Source: Rhyzopertha dominica (taxonomy: Eukaryota; Arthropoda; Insecta; Coleoptera; Bostrichidae). From it: a stretch of DNA of 64,000 bases. Positions within the stretch are counted from its first letter, which is position 1; the number at the start of each line of letters is the position of its first letter. Shown piece after piece: positions 24,211 to 60,311 of this stretch. The notes below the pieces were generated by a model. The model worked only from the letters and a program-made list of their open reading frames with translations, searched no databases and was not told where the DNA came from. The DNA lies in NCBI GenBank assembly GCA_025024175.1, contig QCXZ01000041.1, forward strand, positions 51,641,786 to 51,705,785, read 5' to 3'. The translations under genes were made by a program, and so were the position numbers.

Positions 24211-26480
24211 TGGTATGTAGATCAAGTTTAGATTCGATTTTTGGGGATGTGTTGGTGGGGGGAAACTTATTCAGTTTCGCAAGCTTCTAAAGGATGCCTT
24301 TTCATTCTCTTCTGGTAACTAATATGGTTCAGTTAAGTATATGTATATGAACTATAATAAGGAAGCTGGAGAAAGATTTTGATGTGGTTGAAAGAGATCA
24401 AACAACCCATAATGCTCAATAACTNTAGTGGTTAGCCATCATGGGTTCTTGCATTATTTCTCTTTTGGCTGATCTGTTCATGAATAAAAAGGTTTTTCTA
24501 AGAACACAGGGTACTCTTCATAACATATACAGTTTCAATTTTTACTATGATAATGCGTTGTAAATTTTTACACCAGCAAAACTTCTTTAATTTTTTTAGC
24601 TATTAATTGACTTGAACCATTAATAAAAAATCAGGCTATCCTTTCTAGATTTGTTCGGAAGTTTAGGAAACTCCATATATTTACGGTAAACATTAGTTCT
24701 TAATACCCCACCTTCACAAATGTTTATAATCATTATGTTGTATTTATCCAGCTTTCATTATATACATAATTATTAGTGCTAAAAACACCTACTACTAAAT
24801 TTTAAATGACCATTGTCTCCTTATGAAATCCGACTACAAAAAGGTGATGATTTTTTCAGTGAATTCAGTATAAATGTTTGCCTTCCATTTTTAACAAAAA
24901 TGAATAGCCGATGGATTTTTAAATGATGTCCAAAATACCCAAAAACATAGCTCAGATAATTTGCCTTGTGTATACTTTTAATTCAGTGTAGATACTAAGA
25001 AGATATAGTAGCTAGCGTTGTTTATCCAAATGTAAAACGGCATATCTCTATAAACTCCCAGAAGGCTTCAAGTAGTACTTATCATCCAAAGAAAGATTTA
25101 CACTCTTCCATTATACTTATTGGGATCAAATTTTATGAGTTTTTTCTGCGTTAGTTTGAACTGCTTTTATCTCATTTTGGTGGGCTTCTGAAATACGGGA
25201 TCTTACAGTATACAATTTGCTTTCTTTGGACACATGCCCAATGACTCTTATTCGTACTGGCAATCTTCGACAAAATAGTCTTTGATATTGCACTACTTTC
25301 GATGTCATTAAATTCCATTTTGCGCCTTGAGATGAGAGGTACCCGTATTTTTGTTACCTTGTAGATATATACCAAAAACGTAAAAGAATAATCGATACCA
25401 AATAAAATAATACAAGGGTGTATTTAACTCCAATATGTGTGTGATCTTTACACCATATTTCTCCATATATTCTCCCTGTAAGCCTACTATCGTTTTGGAA
25501 GTTTCATAATGCCACTTTTGGGCACACAGCTCTGTGACATCATCACAATTTTGAAAGTTTGATCCACTTTCATTGGTCTATGTTTGATGGGTTTTTCGGT
25601 TTCTCGTTTTTTAGATGCAGCAAATCAAAATAATAAGGGGCAAATTTTTGACCGTTGTATGGCCTTTCTTAAACTTCTTACACCGTTCAAATACCTGAGT
25701 TTTTGACAATGTGGGTTTTCCATATTATGCTTCCAGTCTGCAATACATCACTTCGTTTTGTACCCACATTCAGAAAAAGGCTAAAAATATAAAGTGGGTG
25801 CGTAGTGTGACATTTTGACATTATATATTATAATCAAAAGTAATACAGGTATTAGCAGTACACCTAGGTATACTAAAAGTGCAGCCCCAGCATTCGCAAA
25901 AAGCTATTTATGGACAGATATAGGTGCAATACTAGCTTACTCAGTGGTTAAACAACTGTATATTTCATAAAAATATTTACAGCAACTGATAATTATATTT
26001 AAAGTAGTCGTTTATTTGTGAAGAATATTCGTCAGAGAAAAAAAACAATAGTGTACATAAATGTTTAATTATTGGTAAGTAAGCAGTCTTTTCCAAAATT
26101 CTGTAGTTTGTAAAATGTTATAAAAATCATAAAATGCCCTTGCAAAGCAATAATTAAATAAAACACGCAACTCTGATTTTATAAAAAAAAGAAACAAGTC
26201 CTTTGCATACACGTTATCCTATACCTTTCTGGAATTCCAATATAAGTGCTTTCAACTTGGAAAAATTTGTGTACNTACGTTTCTAAAGTTAATATCAGTA
26301 GTTAGCACCAAGTATTCCTGATTTCAGAGTAATTTTTTTTGAACAAAATATGATTTTATCTATAACTTCTATTAGTTGGTTGGTTAAAATCGAACTTAGC
26401 TGTAAAAAACACAGACTAGTAGTGAAATTTATATGTTGTTAGATGGATATATAAAGTGTACCTGCCCAACAGATGTGAAG
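24211..26480. other. AT-rich spacer, no gene recognised
   Basis: No supported gene, RNA or repeat. N calls lie near 24425 and 26275. Confidence 0.4.
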
Positions 26481-26499
26481 ACGAAAATTTATAAATTCA

Positions 26500-27420
26500 C
26501 ATTCTCATATACCTATGGAAGTATAGTTATCTATGGTTGCATTGATTACTGTATTGACCGAGGCATGTTGGATTACGGTCCTTCTACATTTTTTTTAGAT
26601 ACGACTTTTCTTTTATCCCTTTCTCATTCAACCCAGTACTCTCTCATCAATTTCACTTTATTAAATACGTTTTCAAAATATCTTTTTAATCTCGTTTTTA
26701 CTTCTCTATTGGACAGAAAATTTGAAAATTCCTTTAGAACTGCTTTATTTTATTATCTCTGAAGAATTGTTCCATCTTCTCCACGTGTGTTAGCATTTTC
26801 TATATCGCTAATCTCCTTTGCAGCAAGTATTGTTTACAATATTCATGAACAATTTTGTTTTTTTCCCGTTATATGTCTTTCTTCCATTTTCAGTATTCTC
26901 GCGCCGTAATGAATGGTTTTACCAACTCTTTCCCATTTATCATTCGCACAATTATTCTCGTTCACTTGTTCCTTGCAATATTTCCGACTAATATCCCCTC
27001 TTTCTAACATCTGTATAGATCAGTAACCAAAATATCATGTAGCCCTTGGACTAATTTGATTTACTGTGTGCGTCTTATCATTTAGCGTTACAGTCCCCCA
27101 AAACAATCTTAATGTTATGATTTGACAGACCAACAAGAAACTTCACCAACTTTTCGTAGCATTTGCTTTTCCCATCAATATCTTCATCTTCTGTTGGTAC
27201 ATGAATGTTTTTCAAATTTATGTTTCTGCGTCTGTCTTTCAGTTTGACAAAACACAGTCAATTTTAGATCATTTCAAATCTTAACAGCAGCTTTCAGTCT
27301 AACCCCAAATATTTTTCTCCTCACATATCGAGCCATTATTATCAAATAATCTTCCAGTTCCATTCTAATATTTACCTCTTGTTTTTGAGTTTGTAGAGCC
27401 ATAATGGCTGTCGCCTAATA
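26500..27420 (-). mobile_element. Degenerate LINE, endonuclease region
   Basis: On the minus strand the clearest part is an apurinic-type endonuclease segment at about 27240-27085: KNIHVPTEDEDIDGKSK, then KIVLGDCNAK (the family motif is usually G-D-F-N-A-K). To its left, badly frame-shifted sequence continues to about 26500 and is compatible with the region between endonuclease and reverse transcriptase. To its right, up to 27420, the translation is compatible with the upstream endonuclease sequence. The element is dead. Confidence 0.65.
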
Positions 27421-28410
27421 TTTTGCTACATGAATCGAAAGCAAAATGAACTTGAATGTTACATAGAATTAAAATAGGAGTGAGTATTTGAAATAATGAG
27501 CCTAGAGGAATATGCAGAACAAAAGAGCTCTTATGGAAAAGGTGTATAGTATAAGCACGAAAGAAAAAGAATGTTTTAAATCAACTTTGAAGATGCAAGT
27601 GCACCATTTAGTCGCAGATATAAAATCCCCATCCGGCTATAGCTGCACCTTCTAAATTACCCGATGGTTCAAACGGATTTCGCATAAAATCCCCCGTTAC
27701 GTACATCAAACTATAATACGTCCTCGAGCGGGCGACTCCAAAGGCGCCCTGGAGTGCCTCCGCTTTGACGACGCTGCTGCCATACATCAATCTGCAGCAT
27801 TGGAAAAACTCCTGGCTCTTTGGAGACGGGCGCGCACTGTATCCTGTTTGTGCCCCGTATTGAATTAAGCGAAGAGCGTTCCGCCTTTGATCTGTTCTGC
27901 ATGCAAAAAGGGCGCGTCGTTAACTTTCGGCCCGGAGAAGAGTCGGTGGTTTCTAATTATGAGACAAGTGGAGGTGTTTGTCCGCGATTCATTCGGAGTT
28001 TTAAGAGATCGAGCGTTTGATGTCGCCCCAGATGGGAGACGGAGTTTTCACAGTTGAAATTGAGGTCATTATGGTTTTTGTTCCGGACGAGTTCGGGGAT
28101 CTAATAATCCTTTTATAAACTCCGGTTTAGAGAGACATCAAATGAATATTGTACTGATGAATCGGAATTATTATCCTTTGTCACCTTGAACTTTTCATTT
28201 TATACCAATATGTACTTGGAAGGTAGAATATACTATCATACGAAGTCATAACAAAAGCAGCAGACAACCCTTCTACAGACATCGTTCACAAATGGACAGA
28301 TACAGTAGCATAAAAAATAGATTATAAATTCGTTCCACACAATTTCCACAATTTCACCATAGCTCTAAGAAAAATAGACTCAAACTGAGAAACTTTGATT
28401 TTGATTTCTN
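27421..28410. other. Spacer with GC/CpG-rich patch (about 27600-28110)
   Basis: The patch is GC-rich, CpG-containing and open in several frames without motifs. An N call lies near 28410. Confidence 0.35.
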
Positions 28411-28424
28411 CTCGACATTGCGAC

Positions 28425-28850
28425 CATACACAGAGAACAATTTGTTTGGAAGAAAAAAATATATATTTACGGCAAACAAATTATTTGTTTGTATATGGCG
28501 AAGTAAATGATTTGTTTGTTTCAAACCCTCAAAATTCTTGAAACGGCTAAAACAACATTTATTTAACATAATATATACAAAGCTTTAAATTAACTTTTGA
28601 AACTATTGAATCAAGATTAATCATTTTCTTTGTAGAACAAAGTATTTGTTTCACTAAGCCATGAAGATGTTTGGAATAAACATATGATTAACTTTGACTG
28701 AAACAAATATTTGTTTGGAATCAGAGATGATGTAAGTGATTCTCTGCATACCAAATAAATATTTCTTTGCAGTAAAGATATCGCTGATTTAGTCCAATGA
28801 AACAGTTATTTCCTGGAATCAAACAATTGTTTGATTGAAAGAATTCATAT
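28425..28850. repeat. Cluster of degenerate CAAACAAAT/ATTTGTTTG palindromes
   Basis: About eight related sites occur in 420 bp: ACAATTTGTTTGGA (28436), GCAAACAAATTATTTGTTTG (28472), GATTTGTTTGTTTC (about 28509), GTATTTGTTTCAC (about 28642), GAAACAAATATTTGTTTGGA (28700), CCAAATAAATATTTCTTTGC (28752), GAAACAGTTATTTCCTGGAA (28799) and CAAACAATTGTTTGATTG (28825). Several are palindromes around ATAT or AATT. They may be an eroded tandem repeat, or clustered sites for forkhead-like proteins (TGTTTG core). Confidence 0.5.
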
Positions 28851-28969
28851 GCTCTATTCATTATCTCTGTTATTGCAGCAAACTGCATGTGAATTTTAAT
28901 GAAATATATATATTTTAATTAGATTGTATAAATATTGCATTCAAACAAGCCCTTTAAACATATAAATAA

Positions 28970-29147
28970 ATTAATTCTTCTAAAGAAAATATTCTTAAAG
29001 TGAACTTCCACTTTATTTTTCAATTGTAAAGCGCTTTCGGCTACATGTTAGCCATCGTCAGTACAAAAATTAAAAGGAAACTAACACTTTGACAAAGTCA
29101 AAAATCAGAAACAAGCAAACTTGACTACAAACTGAAATGCAACCCAC
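28970..29147 (-). repeat. Left arm of 178-bp inverted repeat (family B terminal repeat)
   Basis: Reverse complement of 29337-29514, with one difference that I see (CACTTTG against the complement of CAAACTG). It contains the minus-strand copy of the hammerhead fold. Confidence 0.92.
29024..29066 (-). ncRNA. Hammerhead ribozyme, family B, left arm
   Basis: This is the mirror copy of the fold at 29418-29460, with identical sequence. The CUGACGA core is the complement of 29055-29061 and GAAA the complement of 29035-29038. Such ribozymes in Penelope-like terminal repeats are thought to process the element RNA. Confidence 0.82.
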
Positions 29148-29336
29148 TCTAGACAATCTAAATTCATTACATTTGTGTAGTAAATCATCTAAATTAAAAT
29201 ATTTGGAAATTTTAGAGATTTATAAAATTATTAACGAACAAAGTTTTACTATTCTAAATGATTTTTGTAATTTCAATTGTCCTATTCTAAATTCTTTGTT
29301 TGATATAAATTAATGTTTCGTTTGAGTTACTGGCAT

Positions 29337-29514
29337 GTGGGTTGCATTTCAGTTTGTAGTCAAGTTTGCTTGTTTCTGATTTTTGACTTTGTCAAACTGT
29401 TAGTTTCCTTTTAATTTTTGTACTGACGATGGCTAACATGTAGCCGAAAGCGCTTTACAATTGAAAAATAAAGTGGAAGTTCACTTTAAGAATATTTTCT
29501 TTAGAAGAATTAAT
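29337..29514 (+). repeat. Right arm of 178-bp inverted repeat (family B terminal repeat)
   Basis: Follows the ORF tail in the sense direction, so this is the natural downstream terminal repeat. It carries the sense copy of the hammerhead fold. Confidence 0.92.
29418..29460 (+). ncRNA. Hammerhead ribozyme, family B, right arm
   Basis: All parts of a minimal type I hammerhead are present in order. Stem I is UUGUA (29418-29422) with UACAA (29456-29460). The core is CUGACGA (29423-29429), then one unpaired U. Stem II is GGCUA/UAGCC with loop ACAUG, followed by GAAA (29446-29449). Stem III is very short (A-G with C-U, sequence AGCGCU), and the predicted cleavage is after U29455 (C-U-U). The 6-nt stem III sequence is a palindrome, so pairing between two RNA copies is possible. 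Hammerheads with very short stem III are established for Penelope-like elements. The extra U after the core is the one oddity. Confidence 0.85.
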
Positions 29515-30590
29515 TAATAACTCTACTTAGAGAAGATGGATCAGTTTTCAATTTTTATATAAATAAATTGTTTTTAAGTTAAAGAAATATATTTTGATTA
29601 ACCCACTTCGATATGTATTTTATGCAAGTGTATTCCTGTGGCTTCCTGTTTTTTATAGAGCGTATAAAATTTGTTTCTTGTAATTAAAAATGCAATATGT
29701 CACTCAATTCACTTCCGCACAACTGTAATTGGTTTAGTAAAAAACATCTGATTTAAATCAGCCTAACCTAGACAAGTCCATTGACAAGGTAAATTTTGCT
29801 ACTTATATGTACGAATATAATGCAGACGGAAAGTATGATATTTATTTTAATCACAAATCTACTGGTTTCTATAGCGTGATAAATGTGTTCCATTTTAGTA
29901 TTACAAATATACTGAATAAATAACGCATTACTTGTAATAGTAGTTTGGTACAAATAGGGCACTTCATTGAGCAGACTTTACAATAAAATATACCTACTTC
30001 AAGATGTACAGAAACAACGCCGTAATTAACATCCTTGCGAATCATAGATGGTCATTTTGTAACAGAGCTTGCGTTAGCGATATGTGCTTGTTTGAATGCC
30101 TTATTTTTAATGTTTAAAATTATTTGATTTAATAAACAACCCCTTGAAAGTTTTCATAGAACTTTATATTGTGTTAAAAATATAAAAAAAATTGCGTGGT
30201 GGGATAAACGTGACGTTATTTATGTTTGTTTTTAGAATTAGGCATATTTTTTTTTGTATAATATGAAAAAATATAATTAGTGTTATCGCAGACAATTATT
30301 GTAAAACGTTTTAGATGGACTGATGTCGAAATAATTTTCGTAAACAGGAATTTTGAATGAAACGAATGAAAAGAAAGCAATGTTGCGCCGGCTTTCAGAG
30401 CAACTGAAACTGTCTTTCAATCCAGATGTCACGTCGATTATCAACAAAGCAACCACCAGTATTCAATAAGAACATAATAAGTACATCTATAGTTCCTTCA
30501 AACCTAAGGAGTGTGGTAGAACAACAAAAATGTTTTAACTAGAAAAGCTAGTTAGATGTATAATAAGGACAATATTCTATAAGAATTAAT
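29515..30590. other. AT-rich spacer, no gene recognised
   Basis: No supported gene, RNA or repeat beyond general AT-richness. Confidence 0.4.
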
Positions 30591-30599
30591 ACGTGTCCT

Positions 30600-31000
30600 A
30601 TTGGAAGTCATCAAAGTCTTCAACAAACAAAGAATTTCTCAGTTGCATTGAAAAAATCATAGTAAAGCATGCATAACTGAAAACTTCAGCTATTATAATT
30701 AGGAGAATCTTTGAGCAGAATGCAGTATGCCATTGCTGCGACCGCTGCATGATTGATGATGTACCATTACATTTGGTATTTGATAGCACGTCAGCCTATT
30801 TGCATACGATAATCTTCTTTCAAGCAAAAAAAGATAAGTAAACAAAATAGACACCAGTCACCAGTCGCAAGACAAGAACTCTTCTGAAACACGTTAACCA
30901 ATTTTAATTCCCGTTGTGAACAAAATAAATCGTGACGCTTGGTGGTTATGCTCCAATTCAAATAATTAAACAATGACCGCACGTCAAGCAAAATCAATAA
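30600..31000 (-). mobile_element. Probable Penelope-like reverse transcriptase fragment (another family)
   Basis: On the minus strand the frame at 30997-30791 reads LLDVRSLFNYLNWSIT and, later, FFCLKEDYRMQIG. This matches the spacing of the Penelope RT block that begins with (F/L)DV-x-SLF-x-N and ends in a K-x-Y-R-Q-x-x-G-x-x-M-G-S-P box. Frames after that point are broken. Sequence agreement is partial, so this is a moderate call. Confidence 0.5.
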
Positions 31001-31281
31001 ACCATACTGACGGTAAACACAAATTTCAATCTAGCGGGTGTGTCACTCTTTATTGTTTACTGAGAGCCTGTAGCGTTTAATTGTGATCGCACGCATATTT
31101 ATAATCGTATATATTTGTTCAAGCAATATCAGTTTTCAGTGTGCACATGTCTGACATTATTTGAGATGATGGATTTTTCTAATCAACATTATCATCGTCG
31201 CTAGTGCCTAATTCTGAAATATCTTTAAACTACCGTCTACTTTATTTAAATCTGTTTGTAATGTTTAAGCTGTAATAACAC

Positions 31282-31352
31282 TTATTTATAAGTTATCTGA
31301 CTTGACATGAATAAAATTGGCCCGAAAATAGACCCTTGCGGGAGGCCACCAG
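31282..31352 (-). mobile_element. Short LINE reverse transcriptase sliver
   Basis: The minus-strand frame contains GGLPQGSIFGPILFMS, the conserved RT block before the Y-A-D-D box. Homology stops after about 20 residues on each side, where GC-rich unrelated DNA takes over. Confidence 0.6.
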
Positions 31353-31489
31353 CACTTAACAGCTCCAAACAAGTTCGATAGAATTCGGGAAGACGATTCG
31401 AGTCCTCAAAAAGCATCCCTCGCGAGAAACTGTGGAAAAACCTCTCTCGCCTATGTAAATTCTTGACAAACAACCAATCAATCGGCCAC

Positions 31490-31910
31490 GCAAGGACACT
31501 GCAACTGTAAACCCATACGTGATCGGACTCCACGGAACGATCAATCGTCCAAAATCAATAATCCCTCCGCGGAGACGACCATAAATATCGACGCGACCCA
31601 TTGACACCACCGCCTGGGAAAAATCGAATTATCCGCTTGTCAAGACGGGGCTTAACATCTCACTTATCACCGTGCGCGTCCCATTGTTTACCGGTGCGGT
31701 TCACCAACCGTTATCGAGGAGGCCCAGGTGATGTATGGTCGTGAGCAAGTGGAGTTTCTACCATTGTTCGCGACGGGTGGCCGGCAACCGCGGACGAATC
31801 TCGGATTCCACGCTTTTGTTTCGAACTGTTACCGCTGATTGAGCTTGAGGAGATGCCATCGATGGCATCGAACGGCAGAGACGGAGCTAGATGTCAAGTG
31901 GGGCCCGAAG
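31490..31910. promoter_or_regulatory. GC/CpG-rich patch 1.3 kb upstream of toy exon 1, with 18-bp palindrome
   Basis: The CpG-rich block contains homeodomain-type ATCAAT and ATTA words and, at 31852-31869, the perfect palindrome GATGCCATCGATGGCATC. The palindrome carries two outward-facing GCCAT cores, which is the binding core of PHO/YY1-class proteins. Its position upstream of the first toy exon makes it a candidate promoter-proximal element. That role is inferred. Confidence 0.35.
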
Positions 31911-33085
31911 AATTAAAATCTTCCTCTGAAGATGACTCCTAGATATCCACGCTTATGGCACTTAGTGTTTAACATTATTTCAGGCATTGGTGGTTCCAGT
32001 AAGCACATCTGGAATGTTCAGTTTTCGATTACTTTGTCAGAAAGTTGAGATCGAGAGCTCCTATTAATCGCTTTAACAAAACCCTGAATTGGAATTGTCC
32101 AGGTGATACAAGTAATCTGGATCTTTGATGAAGAGAAGATCGTGTCTCTCTCAATATCACAATAATGTTAGACTTGTGGATCTCCTTTATAAGAGAGTCA
32201 AGTTTTAATTATTTCAAGTTACTAACGAGATGTTGACAAGACAAATGGTTATACTAAAACTAAGCCTGTTTTACTGAAAATAAAAACTGAAATGAACGGT
32301 TAAAATAACACATTCAATTAGAAACTGGAACAAAATATTTTGTCTTTGGCACTGTCAGTAGTTATTGTCAGTGTATCCTATCCTATATCCTATTTATTTA
32401 TTTAGCTTAGTTTCGCAGTCAAAATGAGTAAATAGTAACTAAGCAGTTTCTGTTATAATACAGATACTAGTACACACGGAAGAAGATAAAATATTTAAAG
32501 AAAGCGAGACCGGGAAGAAAGGCAAGAAGATATGTAATAATCATCAATGACAAGGAGCTAAGTTTTGCAATACTTGTAAAGGCAACATTGAATATGCGAT
32601 ACTGTTTAAGAAATATCTATCTCTACTATTGGATGATACTTCTACAGACAGTATTCCTAAAATATAAGAATCTTTCCTCCTGCGACAACAAGTCCATCTT
32701 TTACATGATATCAAATTCGAAATCGCATATGCCTCACGTACAAGTTGATATTTCTCCCAAGAGAGGATTTTACTATAACTAATTATCATTGCTATTTGCT
32801 TCTTTCAGTGAATATACGATAAGCGATAAAAGAACAAGTCTAGCGCATGAAATTGCCCATCTATACCCGTTTATAGAGAAGAAAGATAATAAAATCACAG
32901 TTTACAGTTACGCCTTTTATTGCTTGATTGCTCAAAGTCAAGTGAAAATACTATAACTATGTATTAAGGCTTCTAAAATGGAATATTTCTTCAGCTTCCC
33001 CCAATCTCAGTACACCAACTTAGTCAAAATTTCTGTTACCTATTTGCTTCACCAAAACCAATCAAAACGCTAAAAAAAACCGTCA
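31911..33085. other. AT-rich spacer, no gene recognised
   Basis: No supported gene. Short frames near 32544-32789 overlap on both strands and have no motif. Confidence 0.4.
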
Positions 33086-33089
33086 CTCC

Positions 33090-33222
33090 GGCCCTGCACA
33101 GTCGAGCAATTCGAGCATCCGTCCTCGAAGATGACTAAGCAGCCGCTGATTGGAAGTGAACAAAGATATCGCTGGCTAATTGAAGTCGCATCTATCAACC
33201 GGTCGTTTTGTTTCTGTTACAG
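33090..33222 (+). promoter_or_regulatory. toy: GC-rich sequence before toy exon 1, ending in a splice-acceptor-like site
   Basis: CpG-containing sequence ends in GTTTTGTTTCTGTTACAG at 33205-33222, a good acceptor with a pyrimidine-rich tract. Either exon 1 is preceded by an untranslated exon further left, or this is promoter sequence of the same transcript. It contains GGCTAATTG, a homeodomain-type site. No TATA box is evident. Confidence 0.4.
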
Positions 33223-33346
33223 TTAACGTTTCAATCTGGGAGCTACGTCCGGGCCCGTCCCCACACCGGGCGGGTTTTCTCCCGTCTTGTCGGCGGCGAA
33301 GACGCTTTCCCTCAGGGAGTCGTCGTGCGTCGAAGCCCTCTGGAAG

Positions 33347-33359
<13 letters not shown>
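33223..33359 (+). CDS. toy: toy exon 1: 5' UTR and first coding codons (MPHK)
   Basis: ATG at 33347 sits in AAGATGC (A at -3). The four codons M-P-H-K plus a single G (33359) precede the donor GTAAGC at 33360. The phase (1) matches the acceptor before the next exon, which begins AA-GAG-GAC, so the junction codes Glu and the protein starts [14 protein letters not shown]. An in-frame stop TAA at 33224-33226, just after the acceptor, rules out coding further upstream in this exon. M-P/A-H-K is a known N-terminus of Pax6 proteins, which supports the choice. The 5' limit (33223 as acceptor) is less certain than the 3' limit. Translation could instead begin at the internal ATG at 42889. Confidence 0.75.
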
Positions 33360-59165
<25,806 letters not shown>

Positions 59166-59170
59166 TAAGA

Positions 59171-59320
59171 TATTTTCTCGGAGAGGTCGCTGTCTCTTGA
59201 AAACACTGACAAAAAGTTATTAGTCTGACGTTTCGATTACACTTGTAATCTTTGTCAAAGACGAAGAACCTCAAAATTTGCCTGACACAAGTTCAAACAA
59301 AATTTTGAAAGTAAATAAAC
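59171..59320 (-). repeat. Left inverted terminal repeat, Penelope-like family A
   Basis: Reverse complement of 60312-60462 with roughly eight differences by eye. It is also closely similar to 15110-15273. Confidence 0.9.
59223..59262 (-). ncRNA. Hammerhead-like ribozyme with U3/A8 core, family A left arm
   Basis: On the minus strand stem I is GUCU/AGAC. The 5' core is UUGACAA followed by an unpaired A, stem II is GAUUAC/GUAAUC (loop AAGU), then GAAA and the very short stem III A-C/G-U, and cleavage is predicted after GUC. The canonical core is CUGANGA. Here C3 is U and G8 is A, which keeps the C3-G8 pairing position as a U-A pair. This is the best preserved family A copy. Confidence 0.65.
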
Positions 59321-59893
59321 ACGATAGTTAGGTTATCTCAACATTGTTTAAAATCTACTTATTTCTTATGGAACGATAATTTTTATGAACAAAAATCAGG
59401 TTGTGCAATGGGTTCACCTCTAAGTCCTGTAGTAGCCAATTTGTTTATGGAAAATTTAGAACAGGTAGCGATAAACAGTTTTCAGTTTAAACCAAAATGT
59501 TGGTATAGGTAGGTAGATGACACTTTTGTTATTTGGCCCCACGGTATAGAAGAGTTGGGTAGGTTTCTAAATCATTTGAACAGTCAAAATCCTGACATAA
59601 AATTTACTATGGAATTAGAAAGCTACGGTAGTTTACGTTTCTTGGATGCCCAAACTTACAGAATAAACACTGGACAGTTAGGACACAAGGTTTATAGAAA
59701 ACCTACACACACAGACAGATTTACATGCCACATCTCACCAGCCTCCCTCTCAAAAGAATAGTAAATAGAAAAAGAAATATATCATCTTAAATCAGCGCTA
59801 GTTAGAAAAGGTTATAGCAATAAGAATATTTGGTCAGTTTTTAATAAAAGTGCTCATTTAAATCAAGTAAATTCTCAGCCAAGACAAAGCAAA

Positions 59894-60310
59894 TTGAAGT
59901 TGAGTTTGCCTTATGTACAAGGCGTTTCGGAAAAATTAAAGAGGATACTTAGAAAACACGATATTTTAGTTGTTGATAGTACATATAATAATTTAGATAA
60001 AATTTTAAGTTCTACTAAAGATAAAGTACATTTAGAGAGTGAAGGTGTTTACAAAATTACTTGTTCTTGCTGCAAGTGTTACATAGGTCAAACAAAAAGA
60101 AAAATAGGTACGCGTTTGAAAGAACGCATACGTGCTACTAGGCTGCAACAGATAGATAAATCTTCCGTAGCTGAACACTCTTATTCGACTAAACACATGA
60201 TTGACTTTGATGAAACAAAAATTTCACACAGAGAAAAATATTATCACAAACGTCTAATAAAAGAAGCTATAGAAATTTGTAGGAATACTAATAATTTTTT
60301 TCCTTGGTGA
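59894..60310 (+). CDS. Penelope-like linker and GIY-YIG endonuclease, shortened C-terminus
   Basis: A 138-codon frame equivalent to the one at 15372-15923 contains KLKLSLPYVQGVSEKLKRIL, then the nuclease with VYKITCSCCKCYIGQTKR, GTRLKERIRATRLQQIDKSS, AEHSYSTKHM and YHKRLIKEAIEICRNTNN. It differs by an extra Cys (C-S-C-C-K-C). Its last residues are F-P-W because a deletion removed the end of the ORF and joins it to the beginning of the terminal repeat. The catalytic residues of the nuclease look intact, but the reverse transcriptase upstream is broken. Confidence 0.85.
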   Translation: MKLSLPYVQGVSEKLKRILRKHDILVVDSTYNNLDKILSSTKDKVHLESEGVYKITCSCCKCYIGQTKRKIGTRLKERIRATRLQQIDKSSVAEHSYSTKHMIDFDETKISHREKYYHKRLIKEAIEICRNTNNFFPW

Positions 60311-60311
60311 T

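Larger units (their letters stand above)
28970..29514 (+). mobile_element. Truncated Penelope-like element (family B) with terminal repeats in inverted orientation
   Basis: Two 178-bp arms (28970-29147 and 29337-29514) are reverse complements with one mismatch that I can see. Between them, on the + strand, lies a reading frame tail ending in TAA near 29314. It includes LNSLHLCSKSSKLKYLEILE and resembles the C-terminus of Penelope-like polyproteins just after the GIY-YIG domain. The copy is thus cut down to the last part of the ORF between inverted terminal repeats, an arrangement known for Penelope-like elements. The high identity of the arms suggests a recent insertion or gene conversion. 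Confidence 0.85.
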
